Shown: in pieces, positions 14,517 through 22,807 of the stretch
How positions within the stretch are numbered: the first letter of the stretch is position 1
Layout: the number at the start of each line of letters is the position of its first letter
Source: a virus
Virus record (IMG/VR): IMGVR_UViG_3300049893_000215
Coordinates: 1 to 22,807 of that record
Reading direction: 5' to 3' (one strand)
Length of the DNA: 22,807 nt
The notes under the pieces: generated by a model
Told to the model about the DNA's origin: nothing
The model's input: only the letters and a program-made list of their open reading frames with translations
Database searches by the model: none
Position numbers and translations under genes: made by a program

Positions 14517-15451
14517 TATCCTCTACCTCCACCAGAATTATTACGCAGCATGTTTGAGAAGAATCCAGAGCCCATACGGGCCATGTTCAAAGGAAGCCCA
14601 CTAAGACCTGTCATCGGAAGACCGGCGCTTACTAGCGCCTGAAGCATACGACTGAAATCTCCCTGCAAGGCCCCACTAGCACCTTGCCCAAGGCTCATAA
14701 TAGTGCTTGGGTTGAAACCTCCACCAAGCAGTCCTGCTCCACCAAGGGCACCACCTAAACCCATACTTGCCAAGGACAGAAGCAACGGAGTTCTAGTAAC
14801 CATCCTACTAAGACCGTCCATGAAACCGTCGTCAGGACGAAGGTTCTGCCGAGGAGTAATTCGACCATACAAAGGATCGTCGTATTGAAGTTCAGGACGA
14901 TACAAACCATTGCGACTAAACTCTCCTTGTACGGATGTGCCGTAGTTACCAAAAGCATCACGAGGAATAGCTTCGTGGTTCCACATGAGGTTCATGGAAG
15001 GACGGCCATCTTGATAGTCTTCCCGATACGGGTCGTTCTCTAGACGGAAATTCAGGTTGGGCATCATCCGATTGAGCTCACCAAGTCGTCCTTCCGGATT
15101 GATTTCCCACTTCCCGGTCTCAGCATTCTTTCGATAGAGACTTACGCCGTTATACCGATTGAAGTTATCAAAGGCAATCTCATCAAAACCGCCATCACCA
15201 GTCTTCCAATGTTTGAAAGGATCTGTCTGGAGATACATTCCCAAATCGGCAAGAGGATTCTTCCAGTTGGACGAGGAGCCAAAATCTTGGCGGGCACCAC
15301 CACCAGATACATCTTGAATCTGGGTTTGATAGTGCCTAGGATCCCTGCTAGGTCCAGTAGGTGGAGTAGCAGGCGTATTCGTCTGCGCCTGCGGCTGCGT
15401 CATAGTTTGGAAGAGTCCTCGCCTGTTCAGATCACCCCAAGTTCCGGCCAT
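14516..15451 (-). CDS. Hypothetical virion protein with hydrophobic Gly/Leu-rich C-terminus (311 aa)
   Basis: I do not recognise it. Residues 15-65 are Pro/Thr/Gln-rich and probably disordered. A polar Asn/Arg/Asp-rich middle follows (about 65-215). The last 90 residues are hydrophobic and Gly/Leu/Met-rich (TPLLLSLASMGLGGALGGAG), the kind of segment that can insert in membranes, as expected of some ejection proteins. Both ends are TAATG overlaps with neighbours, so expression is tied to the surrounding virion genes. Confidence 0.65.
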   Translation of the reverse strand: MAGTWGDLNRRGLFQTMTQPQAQTNTPATPPTGPSRDPRHYQTQIQDVSGGGARQDFGSSSNWKNPLADLGMYLQTDPFKHWKTGDGGFDEIAFDNFNRYNGVSLYRKNAETGKWEINPEGRLGELNRMMPNLNFRLENDPYREDYQDGRPSMNLMWNHEAIPRDAFGNYGTSVQGEFSRNGLYRPELQYDDPLYGRITPRQNLRPDDGFMDGLSRMVTRTPLLLSLASMGLGGALGGAGLLGGGFNPSTIMSLGQGASGALQGDFSRMLQALVSAGLPMTGLSGLPLNMARMGSGFFSNMLRNNSGGGRG

Positions 15452-15813
15452 TATATCATACCTCTGGTTTTCTTCTTCTGGTTTTCCATATCTTCCATCC
15501 TCTTGAGAAGTATCTCACGCACAGTCTCAGGAAGATCGAACTCTCCTAGTTGTTTTGGAGAGTTGAGTGGCTGGTTCTGCAGACCCGGATCTGGCTTGAA
15601 GTATTTCGGATCCGTATCGGATCGACCAACAGGACTAGGCTTCAAACCATTTATGAAGTTATCGGCTTCATCCCACTCCGAGAGGCCATTGATAGCCTTG
15701 GTCCTAGCCGGATCTGGGTAGTTCCGATCATACTTCTTCAGATCTTCCGGATGGCTATAGAGCCTATCGTTAAGCTTACTCTCAACCAGCCGCAGAATGT
15801 CTCGGAGGTCCAT
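15451..15813 (-). CDS. Hypothetical protein in virion operon (120 aa)
   Basis: I do not recognise it. It is hydrophilic, with an N-terminal helix (MDLRDILRLVESKLNDRLYS), a Pro/Asp-rich middle, and a C-terminal helix (LPETVREILLKRMEDMENQ) ending in a basic tail. It starts two bases after the upstream stop (taacaATG) and ends in a TAATG overlap. It could be a minor virion or assembly protein. Confidence 0.65.
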   Translation of the reverse strand: MDLRDILRLVESKLNDRLYSHPEDLKKYDRNYPDPARTKAINGLSEWDEADNFINGLKPSPVGRSDTDPKYFKPDPGLQNQPLNSPKQLGEFDLPETVREILLKRMEDMENQKKKTRGMI

Positions 15814-15815
15814 TG

Positions 15816-16646
15816 TTACCTCACTTGCCCCGCCCGATTACGATACTGATACACACTGGGAGAGCCTGCAGGATTAGTTGGTGTAGCAACATTAGGAAGA
15901 ACAGGAGTAGACGGGGCACTACCCGGACCAACAGTCGGTCCCGGAACAGAGATAGTAGGCGCGGGCATAGGAGCACCTCCAATGGGATTAGGCTTAGTTC
16001 CGGGAATTACTCCGGGCCTTTGAAGACCAGCCACTACCGGAGAAGCAGGAGCACCACCCCCGAATCCAACCTGTTTATTATACTCTTCCCAAGCAGCAGT
16101 ACCATCATATGCATGACCGGGAAGGGATTGCAAACCAAGGCCAAGATTTTTCTGATAGTCTCCCCAGTTCCACGAAGAGGCCCAGTCTCCTGCCGCGTTA
16201 ATCCCACGATCTGCCATATATTGTTGGTTGTATCCGGGCCCTGCCGTCCACTTTCCAGTACCAAGATCAAAATTACCTTGATAAGCTTCATATCCACCGT
16301 GATGTGCGGCATTACGCCAATTGTTATAAGCGTCTAAATCACCATTAAACATCTTATGGATTGTGGTCGCTTGAAGATCATTTTCTCCATGTCCACGTCC
16401 AACAACAGACGACCAAAAAGCACGCGCAGCAAGTGGATTTTCTGCATTGATCTTTTGAAAGATGTCATAAAGCTCAGTTCCACTTCTCTTACGCCACCAC
16501 TCTTCCATAGCTCCTCTGGCAAGACCGGGAGCCGCACCAGCACCGGGTATAGGCGCTGCAGGGGCGGGAGTGGGAGCCTCAACAGGTGGCGGAACTGCCG
16601 GATTGGGACTTGGCGTATCTCGATAGTTATAGATTCGTTGTACCAT
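15816..16646 (-). CDS. Hypothetical Pro-rich protein in virion operon (276 aa)
   Basis: I do not recognise it. Pro/Ala-rich arms (about 12-40 and 200-265) flank a Trp/Asn/Gly-rich globular middle with MEEWWRKRSGTELYDIFQK, then AYNNWRNAAHHGGYEAYQG, then DWASSWNWGDYQ. The Trp content is unusually high. AAGGA lies about 7 bases before the ATG. A 23-base gap from the fibre gene is one of the larger gaps in this arm. Its place between the fibre and the candidate ejection genes suggests a virion component. Confidence 0.66.
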   Translation of the reverse strand: MVQRIYNYRDTPSPNPAVPPPVEAPTPAPAAPIPGAGAAPGLARGAMEEWWRKRSGTELYDIFQKINAENPLAARAFWSSVVGRGHGENDLQATTIHKMFNGDLDAYNNWRNAAHHGGYEAYQGNFDLGTGKWTAGPGYNQQYMADRGINAAGDWASSWNWGDYQKNLGLGLQSLPGHAYDGTAAWEEYNKQVGFGGGAPASPVVAGLQRPGVIPGTKPNPIGGAPMPAPTISVPGPTVGPGSAPSTPVLPNVATPTNPAGSPSVYQYRNRAGQVR

Positions 16647-16669
16647 AGTTTTATCCTTAAGTTAGGCTC

Positions 16670-18274
16670 CTATACAAAAATCTCAATTAGTTTTCCGGCG
16701 GAACCATCAGCACCATTACTACCGCCTTGTTTTCCAGCACCACCTGTCCCTCCAGCAACAGAGACAGTAATACCGCCAGATTTATAATTCGTAGATGTCG
16801 TGACGATGAAAATAACACCGCCCCCACCACCTCCTCCTCCACCAAGTTCACGTCCCGGAGAGTCAACAGGAGTTCCACCTTGATATCCTTTTGCCTCAAT
16901 TGCACCAGAACCCGTGATAAGTCTTGCGAAGATACTTACAATACCTCCACCAGCCCCACCGGCTCCTCCTACGAAACCTGCGTCATCTGATGACCCACCA
17001 CCACCACCAGCCCCGCCTTTTAGATTAGTTACCCCGGCGATTCCCATAACATTACCGTGGGTTGCAGCACTAAGAGAAAATACCGCTCCTGCTCCTCCAA
17101 CATTAGCCGCAGGAGCAGTTGCAGTACCTCCTGATCCTCCGGTTCGTGGAAGAGGTGTTCCACCTCCATTACCTCCAGAACCACCTACTGCATTTGTATT
17201 ACTGGTCCCGGCAGTACCATTAGAGTTATTACCACCAGCGCCACCATTGGTACCAGCACCAAAAATGTAAGCTGAACCTAGATTTCCGGGAGTGGTGGAA
17301 GAGGTGGCATTTGATTCAATTACTCCACCAGATTCGATGGTAAGGGTTCCTAAAACAAGAACGCGCGCACCTCCGGGTCGGAACGTCTGTCCATTGCGCA
17401 CCGTCAGATTATTAGCTAAGATAGTGCCTTTCTGCGCGGAGTAGACGCTACCCGACCTCGTAGCAATGCCAGTATAGGACGTTGACCCATCCATGTCGAG
17501 GTTGCCATCTGAACCATCACCCCATATTCCAATGGTATCTACTAAACCTAAGTTATTGGTCCCGGTTGCCCCAGTAGCTCCTGTAGCTCCTTGAACAGCC
17601 GCACCATAGAAGTAGCAGTCTGCCGAACCACCTTGTAGATTCTGAGATGCGCCAGAATCTTGGTAGACCTGAACTTCTACATAGTCCGTGGTTCCGTTAA
17701 AGTAGCGCAATGTTTCAACAGTAAGCCCAGTACAAGCCACACCATTAGACGGATAGTTAATGGTTCTGGCTATTTCAGTACTACCATTCAAATAGAACCT
17801 TGCTCCGTGGGTTTGTCCAGCAGAGCCGGGAGTAAATCCCCACCGAACATTAAGACCCAGAATATAGTAACCAGCCGTAGCAGGAGTCCATCGATAGTTG
17901 GTAGTAGAGTCAAAAGTACTTGACGTATCATACAACTCATTGTTGAAACTGACCTTGGTCCAAGCACCAGAAGCAATACTTTCATTAGCCGATCTGTAGG
18001 CCCAAAACCTTGGTCCCTCAGTAGCAGCAGGCCCAGTAGGGCCAGTGGCTCCAGTAGCTCCGGTAGGTCCTGTTGGTCCGGTAGGACCTGTGGGACCAGT
18101 AGCCCCAGTAGCTCCGGTTGCGCCAGCGGCACCAGCGGCACCAGCAGGCCCAGTTGGTCCTGTCGGTCCAGTTGGTCCAGTTACCCCGGCTACTGTAGAT
18201 AAATCTTGGAACCACTTTTTCCATATCCAAGAAGATACATTCTCCTCATTAAGGGGAGGTTTACGGATAGCCAT
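16670..18274 (-). CDS. Tail fibre/adhesin: collagen-like, C1q-like and polyglycine domains (534 aa)
   Basis: This is a multi-domain fibre. Residues 1-30 probably dock to the virion ([13 protein letters not shown]). Residues 33-83 are about 17 Gly-X-Y collagen-like triplets rich in GPT and GAT, expected to form a triple helix. Residues about 88-225 look like a C1q/TNF-type jelly roll ([19 protein letters not shown], then [15 protein letters not shown]). A short second collagen-like run (GATGATGATG) follows, then a beta segment. Residues about 330-534 are extremely Gly-rich, with repeated GG[AST]GG and runs of five to nine Gly, like polyglycine-II sandwich adhesins such as phage S16 gp38. Receptor binding is the likely role. 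The start is a TAATG overlap with the tail hub gene. Confidence 0.82.
   Translation of the reverse strand: MAIRKPPLNEENVSSWIWKKWFQDLSTVAGVTGPTGPTGPTGPAGAAGAAGATGATGATGPTGPTGPTGPTGATGATGPTGPAATEGPRFWAYRSANESIASGAWTKVSFNNELYDTSSTFDSTTNYRWTPATAGYYILGLNVRWGFTPGSAGQTHGARFYLNGSTEIARTINYPSNGVACTGLTVETLRYFNGTTDYVEVQVYQDSGASQNLQGGSADCYFYGAAVQGATGATGATGTNNLGLVDTIGIWGDGSDGNLDMDGSTSYTGIATRSGSVYSAQKGTILANNLTVRNGQTFRPGGARVLVLGTLTIESGGVIESNATSSTTPGNLGSAYIFGAGTNGGAGGNNSNGTAGTSNTNAVGGSGGNGGGTPLPRTGGSGGTATAPAANVGGAGAVFSLSAATHGNVMGIAGVTNLKGGAGGGGGSSDDAGFVGGAGGAGGGIVSIFARLITGSGAIEAKGYQGGTPVDSPGRELGGGGGGGGGVIFIVTTSTNYKSGGITVSVAGGTGGAGKQGGSNGADGSAGKLIEIFV
18026..18178 (-). repeat. Collagen-like Gly-X-Y repeat tract
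   Basis: About 17 consecutive 9-base units, mostly encoding GPT, GAT, GAA and GPA, form a short in-frame tandem repeat. Units differ at third positions, so the tract is degenerate at DNA level. Such tracts can expand or contract in units of nine bases and change fibre length without a frameshift. Confidence 0.85.
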
Positions 18275-20154
18275 TAGTGCGACCTTTTAGAGATAGTTAG
18301 CTCCAAGGAATCCAATCGAATTGGAGCAATAGCATTACAGTTGAATACAAACTTCCATTCTCGTCCTGTTCCAAGATTATTAAAGTAATACCTAGAGCGT
18401 GTCTGTGGTTCTGCGATGTCAGAATCAGCGAAGTCTGTATCAAACGGAATAGATTTATTACGAATCTTCCAGAGATTTTCTTCACCGAGTACATCAGAGG
18501 TAACAGCCCCACCAAAGAAACTACTATTCAGATTGCTCCAACCAAATCTGTAAGTCAATCCTTCTGAGATGAAAGAAACGTCTGGTTCACTTGCTGGCAC
18601 ATTCATTCTAGGCACGATATCGTCAGCAACAACATATGCTCTAGTTATCGTCTTTCTATTTCGTGTACCAAAATCATAGATATTAGTTATTACTTGTACA
18701 GGAATTCTCCAGTACAAGAGAGTAGTAGCATTACCATCCCGGAAAGTATCATAGTATGCACCAGAACTATTAGGCTCATAAAGTTGCGTATGATACGTAG
18801 GATGCGCTCCATAATTATCTTGAGTAACACCGTCTAAGTCCGCCGCGTCTGCCGCAAACCAGAAAAAGTAACGAGGGCTCCAAGAAGAAGAAACACTAGA
18901 AGCACAGAACAGTGCAACAGGACGATAGGTACATTCCAAAGCAAAGTTCCACCATGCTTTGGAATCAATACAGTAAACCAAAGAAGACCACAATTCATCA
19001 TTTTCAGGAGTAACTGGGTTTGCTTCTTGCGGATCTGTAACCCAACCAGACTGACTCTCTCTCCAAGAATTCATTATGATGTGCCTAACACCATACATAG
19101 AAAATACTTGTAGATTTGTATTATGGCGATCTTGAAAAGCCATGTACGACTGGTATGGCTGCGAAAGAAGGATGGGAGTATATCCTTCTATCTTCCACAG
19201 ACCAAGTGCGTTGTTAGAACTATGTGCCAAGAAGTAGAGGACATCATCAACATTAATGATCGCTTTTGGTCCGGCAACACCCATACTAATAAAAGCTTGT
19301 TGCGTCCTCTCTAAAGGAGAAGCGGGAGGGGCCGTACCAATGTTGTTAAAGAACTCTATGGTATTGTCTCCACAAGCAATGATGTGATGCTTGTAGCGAA
19401 CCAGACAAACACCCTGATCCGGTTTTGATCCTGCTTTGAGGTTAGCACTAGTATTCCACGAAGAAATACTGTTTATATCTGAGTTATAGATATAAGAGTC
19501 TTTAGTAAGAATAAAAGTATAACCATCCATTTGTACAAAACCACCAGTAATCGGGCGAGCGGGAGTCTGCTTCGGCGGGAAGTCTGTATCAGTTATTTCT
19601 GTCAAAGACGAAGCAGTAAACAGGCCACTAGTAGTAGCAGCATAATACCCCGCACTGGTAGTAGTAGATGTATCATATGGATACACAGCTACAGCTACAT
19701 ATGGAGTATTAGAAATGTCCAATTCCGTCAGTTTCACATGATGAGTTGTGTACCCAGTTATCTCTCCAATCTTAAGACAAGTGTTTGCCTCAGACCTATA
19801 CTGCACAATATAGATTTTACTATCAGACGCATCCTCATAAGCAACCACAAGAACGTCTGTTAATTGCGTCATTGTAATAACATCAAGAACCGTAATGCGA
19901 TCCGCATTGCCCACAACTCCGGTAAGATCTACCGTCATTTCCGGTTGATACAAAGGTGCCCTAGAGACAATTTGAGGAGTGCCAGCATCACCACGAATGG
20001 GATCTTTATATACGATAGGAAAACAATTAACCATATCCTGCTCAACGCCGGTACGTTTATTAAAGTAGTTTCCTTGAGCGTATAGACGCTGCATATCCGC
20101 TGCATACCAAGGGATACGAATAGTCTGGAGACTATCTTGTAACTGTTCAGCCAT
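18274..20154 (-). CDS. P22 gp10-like packaged-DNA stabilization / tail hub protein (626 aa)
   Basis: This resembles the phage stabilisation family typified by P22 gp10, which plugs the portal channel after packaging and joins portal and tail. Supporting stretches are [19 protein letters not shown] near the start, [21 protein letters not shown] in the middle, then [21 protein letters not shown] and a long series of beta-rich repeats, as in a propeller. Order supports this, since a gp4-like adaptor gene lies immediately upstream. The true start is the ATG at 20154 (MAEQLQDSL), overlapping the adaptor gene by 8 bases. The open frame runs further upstream but only as a shadow of the adaptor gene. 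Confidence 0.75.
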   Translation of the reverse strand: MAEQLQDSLQTIRIPWYAADMQRLYAQGNYFNKRTGVEQDMVNCFPIVYKDPIRGDAGTPQIVSRAPLYQPEMTVDLTGVVGNADRITVLDVITMTQLTDVLVVAYEDASDSKIYIVQYRSEANTCLKIGEITGYTTHHVKLTELDISNTPYVAVAVYPYDTSTTTSAGYYAATTSGLFTASSLTEITDTDFPPKQTPARPITGGFVQMDGYTFILTKDSYIYNSDINSISSWNTSANLKAGSKPDQGVCLVRYKHHIIACGDNTIEFFNNIGTAPPASPLERTQQAFISMGVAGPKAIINVDDVLYFLAHSSNNALGLWKIEGYTPILLSQPYQSYMAFQDRHNTNLQVFSMYGVRHIIMNSWRESQSGWVTDPQEANPVTPENDELWSSLVYCIDSKAWWNFALECTYRPVALFCASSVSSSWSPRYFFWFAADAADLDGVTQDNYGAHPTYHTQLYEPNSSGAYYDTFRDGNATTLLYWRIPVQVITNIYDFGTRNRKTITRAYVVADDIVPRMNVPASEPDVSFISEGLTYRFGWSNLNSSFFGGAVTSDVLGEENLWKIRNKSIPFDTDFADSDIAEPQTRSRYYFNNLGTGREWKFVFNCNAIAPIRLDSLELTISKRSH

Positions 20155-20911
20155 TAGAATTATCCCAATTAGGAGAGGGTTGAACGAACAAGGAACCCTC
20201 CTCCTGATCAAAGGAGTAGGCGATAGCCTTATGCGTCTGCGCCTTCCGAGTAATCTGTGCGCGATCTGCAATAGGCACACCGTACTCAAATGCCAGTTGT
20301 TCCGCAAGAGCCCAGCACAGAGCGTTGTAGAACTGCGGAGGGACATCTGGATTGTTGGTGCTGCCGTCGAAGTCGTCGAACGGCTCCATGTAGGAGATGA
20401 GAATGGATCCGGTAACACCTCCGCTGGAGATGAACTCCGCGCTCGGAACCGGCCACAAGTAGATGGTTCCTACCGCCGCTCCGCTGGAAGCGGGCGGCGT
20501 GCGGTACCACATCTGGATCGGAGGACCTTCCTGAAGCTTGGTAGGAATGTTCTGCCAGTCCGTCTTGGAGAGAATGTCCATCGGAACATCAACGATACTA
20601 CCATCCGTATTGGTTGTACGGCGATGGGCCTGAACGATCTTTAGCGGAGCGGGAGTACTCACTGTTTGCCCTTCACCAATATCATAGCCAGCCACGCTGG
20701 CAGTAGGAGTGAAGACAAGATCCGTGTACTTCCACAAATGGAGCCCATCGGCCATCCATTCCTTCATGATATCGTTGAGGGCATGGGCAGCTTCCGTTGT
20801 TGCCGCAGTAGTCGGAGTCTCTCCTTGGCCTATTGCGCCAATAATCCGCATAGCCCTCTTGATGATGTCATCCCGAGTTACAGAGTAGTTCGTACTTCCA
20901 GAGAGCGCCAT
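20147..20911 (-). CDS. Head-to-tail adaptor (gp4-like) protein (254 aa)
   Basis: This is a podovirus head-tail connector of the gp4/tail-tubular type. Conserved features are VTRDDIIKRAMRIIGAIGQGE at the N-terminus, HALNDIMKEWMADGLHLWKY, a TPTASVAGYDIGEGQTV beta segment, PPIQMWYRTP and YLWPVPS, and a PPQFYNALCWALAEQLAFEYG helix near the end. It would bind below the portal and carry the tail hub encoded next. The ATG has AAGGGG upstream, and a 10-base gap separates it from the tailspike gene. Confidence 0.82.
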   Translation of the reverse strand: MALSGSTNYSVTRDDIIKRAMRIIGAIGQGETPTTAATTEAAHALNDIMKEWMADGLHLWKYTDLVFTPTASVAGYDIGEGQTVSTPAPLKIVQAHRRTTNTDGSIVDVPMDILSKTDWQNIPTKLQEGPPIQMWYRTPPASSGAAVGTIYLWPVPSAEFISSGGVTGSILISYMEPFDDFDGSTNNPDVPPQFYNALCWALAEQLAFEYGVPIADRAQITRKAQTHKAIAYSFDQEEGSLFVQPSPNWDNSNG

Positions 20912-20921
20912 TTATTTCCCC

Positions 20922-22418
20922 TTATGCCGGTTCAAGAAGCATCCAAGCGACTGTAGAAGTGTCGGTTCCGCTTGACGAGTTAATAGTGAATCCAACACCA
21001 GCATTGAGTACAATAGAAAGATGCCCAAGAGTACCCCCGGTAGCCATACGAGAACAAAGCACGCGAGTATTAGCCGTAATACTAGTGTTAGCCACCACGA
21101 CAGTTCCGGCAGCAAGCGTTGACGTACCCATGCGAGCATTGCTACCCTCCTTAATGCGCAGGCCCTTGCCTGCGGTGGTGATATGAAGATCGTCCGGAAT
21201 CTTGTGAGTAGCATCCTCCATCCAGTTCTGGTAGTGGATCTTGAGGGTTGCCGTACTGAAGTCGTCGGCTCCTGCAGCCTTGTATCCACCTACCAACCAG
21301 AGATGGTTGTTAGTAGTAGAGTTGCTATAGACGTTTACCAGCGAATCTAGAAACGCGCAGTTCCTAACCGAGCAGCCATAGGCCACCGTATCGAAAGCAA
21401 TGGACTTTGAAGTACCTGTGTTGTGCGGAGAGAAGGAACAACCTTCAACAACCAGACCTCCGTAGAGGATTCCCATGTGCCACGGAGGAGATGCCCCAAC
21501 TACACGAAGACCATAGGCACTTTGGTTTTCAAACCAAGAGTCTACAATATGGCCGAAGGTTGGCGATACCATTCCAGTATTTTGATAGGCGAATTCACAA
21601 TCCTGTATGGAACTAACGCTATGGGAGTCGCCTCCCGGCCAGAACAGACCAACGTACCCACCGACGATGATACAACTCTTGAAGTAATACCCATCCGTAA
21701 AGTTATTGGTCGATGCTGATTGGTACGTCTGCCCGCCAAGGGTTTGACCCGGCCATCGCGGGTAGTTCATGACGCAGAAGGACGAGGGAACGTTGTCTCC
21801 ATTAACGTCCGTGGTATACGAACCAGAACCAGTGGTATCAGTCATTACAGTACGCATATCGAAGAAGCAACGATCAAACGTCCAGTTGATCATATTCTTT
21901 GTCATCACACAACCACGCACAGACGTTCCACTGGAGACAAACTCGCAGTTACGCATGATGCCGCCAGAGCCATACAGATACACCATGACAATGTTGCTAG
22001 AGGTGGTGAACTTTAGGTCCTCAATGTATCCCTGCCAACCAGAGTACTCCCCACTGGCAGTAGTGTCGGTAGGCGCAGCAACAAGTCCTGCGTACATGGT
22101 CGACAGAGAGGCAGTGCTAGATCCAGCAATCACAAAGTTGATCGTGGCTCCGTTGCCTTGGATTCGTTTGACGGAAGCAGCGTTACTATTACGCGAAAGG
22201 TACAGGGTGCTGGTAACTTTGTAGGTAGCTCCAGCACGGAACATCACCGTCTCTGCCGCCTCAAACGCAGCTTGGATGGCTGCCGTGTCGTCAGTAGTAC
22301 CGTCGCCTACCGCACCGTAGGCGGGGTCTTCAACGTGGGCAACGGCCTCAATGCGCCGTTGCGCCTGATTCATAAACGTGTTGGTAATTACATTACCATC
22401 GGACCAAGTAGTAGTCAT
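20922..22418 (-). CDS. Tailspike/tail fibre with pectate-lyase-like beta-helix (498 aa)
   Basis: This is a receptor-binding spike, perhaps a depolymerase. YGAVGDGTTDDT at residues 34-45 is the hallmark start of Pectate_lyase_3-type beta-helices in phage spikes. It is followed by AIQAAFEAA and many short beta-rich coils (VEGCSFSPHN, VRNCAFLDS) typical of a right-handed parallel beta-helix. The last 65 residues (AAGTVVVANTSITANTR, then TVAWMLLEPA) match a small C-terminal capping or trimerisation domain common in tail fibres. The first 33 residues would attach to the tail. I chose the ATG at 22418, which overlaps the upstream stop (ATGA) and has TTGGGGG upstream. Enzymatic activity on a polysaccharide cannot be judged from sequence alone. 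Confidence 0.83.
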   Translation of the reverse strand: MTTTWSDGNVITNTFMNQAQRRIEAVAHVEDPAYGAVGDGTTDDTAAIQAAFEAAETVMFRAGATYKVTSTLYLSRNSNAASVKRIQGNGATINFVIAGSSTASLSTMYAGLVAAPTDTTASGEYSGWQGYIEDLKFTTSSNIVMVYLYGSGGIMRNCEFVSSGTSVRGCVMTKNMINWTFDRCFFDMRTVMTDTTGSGSYTTDVNGDNVPSSFCVMNYPRWPGQTLGGQTYQSASTNNFTDGYYFKSCIIVGGYVGLFWPGGDSHSVSSIQDCEFAYQNTGMVSPTFGHIVDSWFENQSAYGLRVVGASPPWHMGILYGGLVVEGCSFSPHNTGTSKSIAFDTVAYGCSVRNCAFLDSLVNVYSNSTTNNHLWLVGGYKAAGADDFSTATLKIHYQNWMEDATHKIPDDLHITTAGKGLRIKEGSNARMGTSTLAAGTVVVANTSITANTRVLCSRMATGGTLGHLSIVLNAGVGFTINSSSGTDTSTVAWMLLEPA

Positions 22419-22732
22419 GCAACCCCCAAGGTAGCGCACCCAACGGTGCCAACAGTTACAGCAGGACGCCTACGAGTAGGTGTACATGCGTATTGTGTAG
22501 AATCCCAAGCATCGTAGTCCGTCATAGATGGAACTCCAAACTCGGGACGTACAAACGGAAGCTTGTGATAGTCGTTATGCACACGGAAGAAGTCGAGAGG
22601 ATGCCTAGTCTCGTAGTCTTCCGAGCAGACAATCAAGCCGTCCCACCTCTTCTTCATCTCAGAGGCTTTGAACTGGAATCCGCAGACATCACAGATTGCG
22701 TTGTAGGAATAAGAACCGCCAACAGTACCCAT
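22415..22732 (-). CDS. Small protein with CDVC zinc-binding-like motif (105 aa)
   Basis: This is a phage protein of unknown function that I have seen next to tail genes. A CDVCGFQFKASEMKKRWDGL block and a VCSEDYETRHPLDFFRVHND block together give three Cys and several His that could bind a metal. The C-terminal third is less structured and has four more Thr/Arg/Cys-rich stretches. The ATG at 22732 is best, because it overlaps the stop of the upstream gene (TAATG). The open frame to 22747 and beyond is probably spurious, since the upstream gene occupies a different frame there. Confidence 0.72.
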   Translation of the reverse strand: MGTVGGSYSYNAICDVCGFQFKASEMKKRWDGLIVCSEDYETRHPLDFFRVHNDYHKLPFVRPEFGVPSMTDYDAWDSTQYACTPTRRRPAVTVGTVGCATLGVA

Positions 22733-22807
22733 TAGACTATCCACCATCGGCGAGATACGCCGTCCGTTTTGTCCTTTGACACCCCGCCAATTGGAGTGCC
22801 ATCCTCT
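22732..22807 (-). CDS. 3' end of an unidentified virion-arm gene (partial)
   Basis: A - strand frame is open from the window edge to a TAA that overlaps the next ATG. It gives 24 residues beginning DGTPIGGVSKDKTDGVS and ending RRWWIV. The stop-start overlap matches the style of this arm, so it is probably the end of a real gene. Too little is present to identify it. Confidence 0.55.
   Translation of the reverse strand, partial: EDGTPIGGVSKDKTDGVSRRWWIV

Noticed and set aside
18026-18178. Short tandem repeat that could suggest a CRISPR array or minisatellite
   Set aside because: The units are 9 bases, in frame, with no spacers, and encode collagen-like Gly-X-Y triplets.
18274-20418. Extended 714-codon reading of the tail hub gene
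   Set aside because: The first 88 codons lie over the adaptor gene in another frame and give an Arg/Ser/Pro-rich sequence. The ATG at 20154 with a short overlap is the natural start.

Overview
The window is a piece of a tailed double-stranded DNA phage with a short-tailed (podovirus-type) gene set. It holds about 28 tightly packed protein genes and no tRNA, rRNA, CRISPR array, insertion sequence or integrase that I can see. The host is probably Gram-negative, because the phage carries a two-component spanin pair (Rz with an embedded lipoprotein Rz1), which is only useful against an outer membrane. I cannot name the host. A B12-dependent (class II) ribonucleotide reductase beside T7-like nucleases recalls marine SIO1/cobavirus-type podoviruses, but that placement is a recollection that needs a search.

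There are two convergent arms. The left arm (1 to about 6316, all + strand) carries DNA and nucleotide metabolism: a 5'-3' exonuclease, a T7 endonuclease I-like resolvase, a DEDDy 3'-5' exonuclease with a zinc ribbon, a DUF3310-type protein, a class II ribonucleotide reductase, and several small proteins. A lysis block lies in its middle (two-span holin candidate, Rz, and Rz1 nested out of frame in Rz). The likely joint role of the nucleases and reductase is to break down DNA and recycle nucleotides for phage replication, with resolution of branched DNA. That joint role is inference.

The right arm (6297 to 22807, all - strand, read right to left) is the virion module: an unidentified gene cut by the window edge, a cysteine-motif protein, a beta-helix tailspike, a head-tail adaptor, a P22 gp10-like DNA stabilization/tail hub protein, a collagen/C1q-like/polyglycine fibre, then six uncharacterised proteins. 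The last of these is a 1662-residue protein with an HEIGH metalloprotease motif. The largest members of this block probably include the ejection (internal virion) proteins. A one-span membrane protein and a GH108-type muramidase end the arm, so endolysin and spanins sit on opposite strands.

Most junctions are stop-start overlaps (TAATG or ATGA) or very short gaps, which suggests translational coupling within long polycistrons. The two arms overlap tail to tail by 20 bp. The items most worth a second look are the fibre architecture, the protease motif in the giant protein, two out-of-frame overlapping gene pairs, a 15-bp hairpin buried in the reductase gene, and two small genes (49 and 55 codons).
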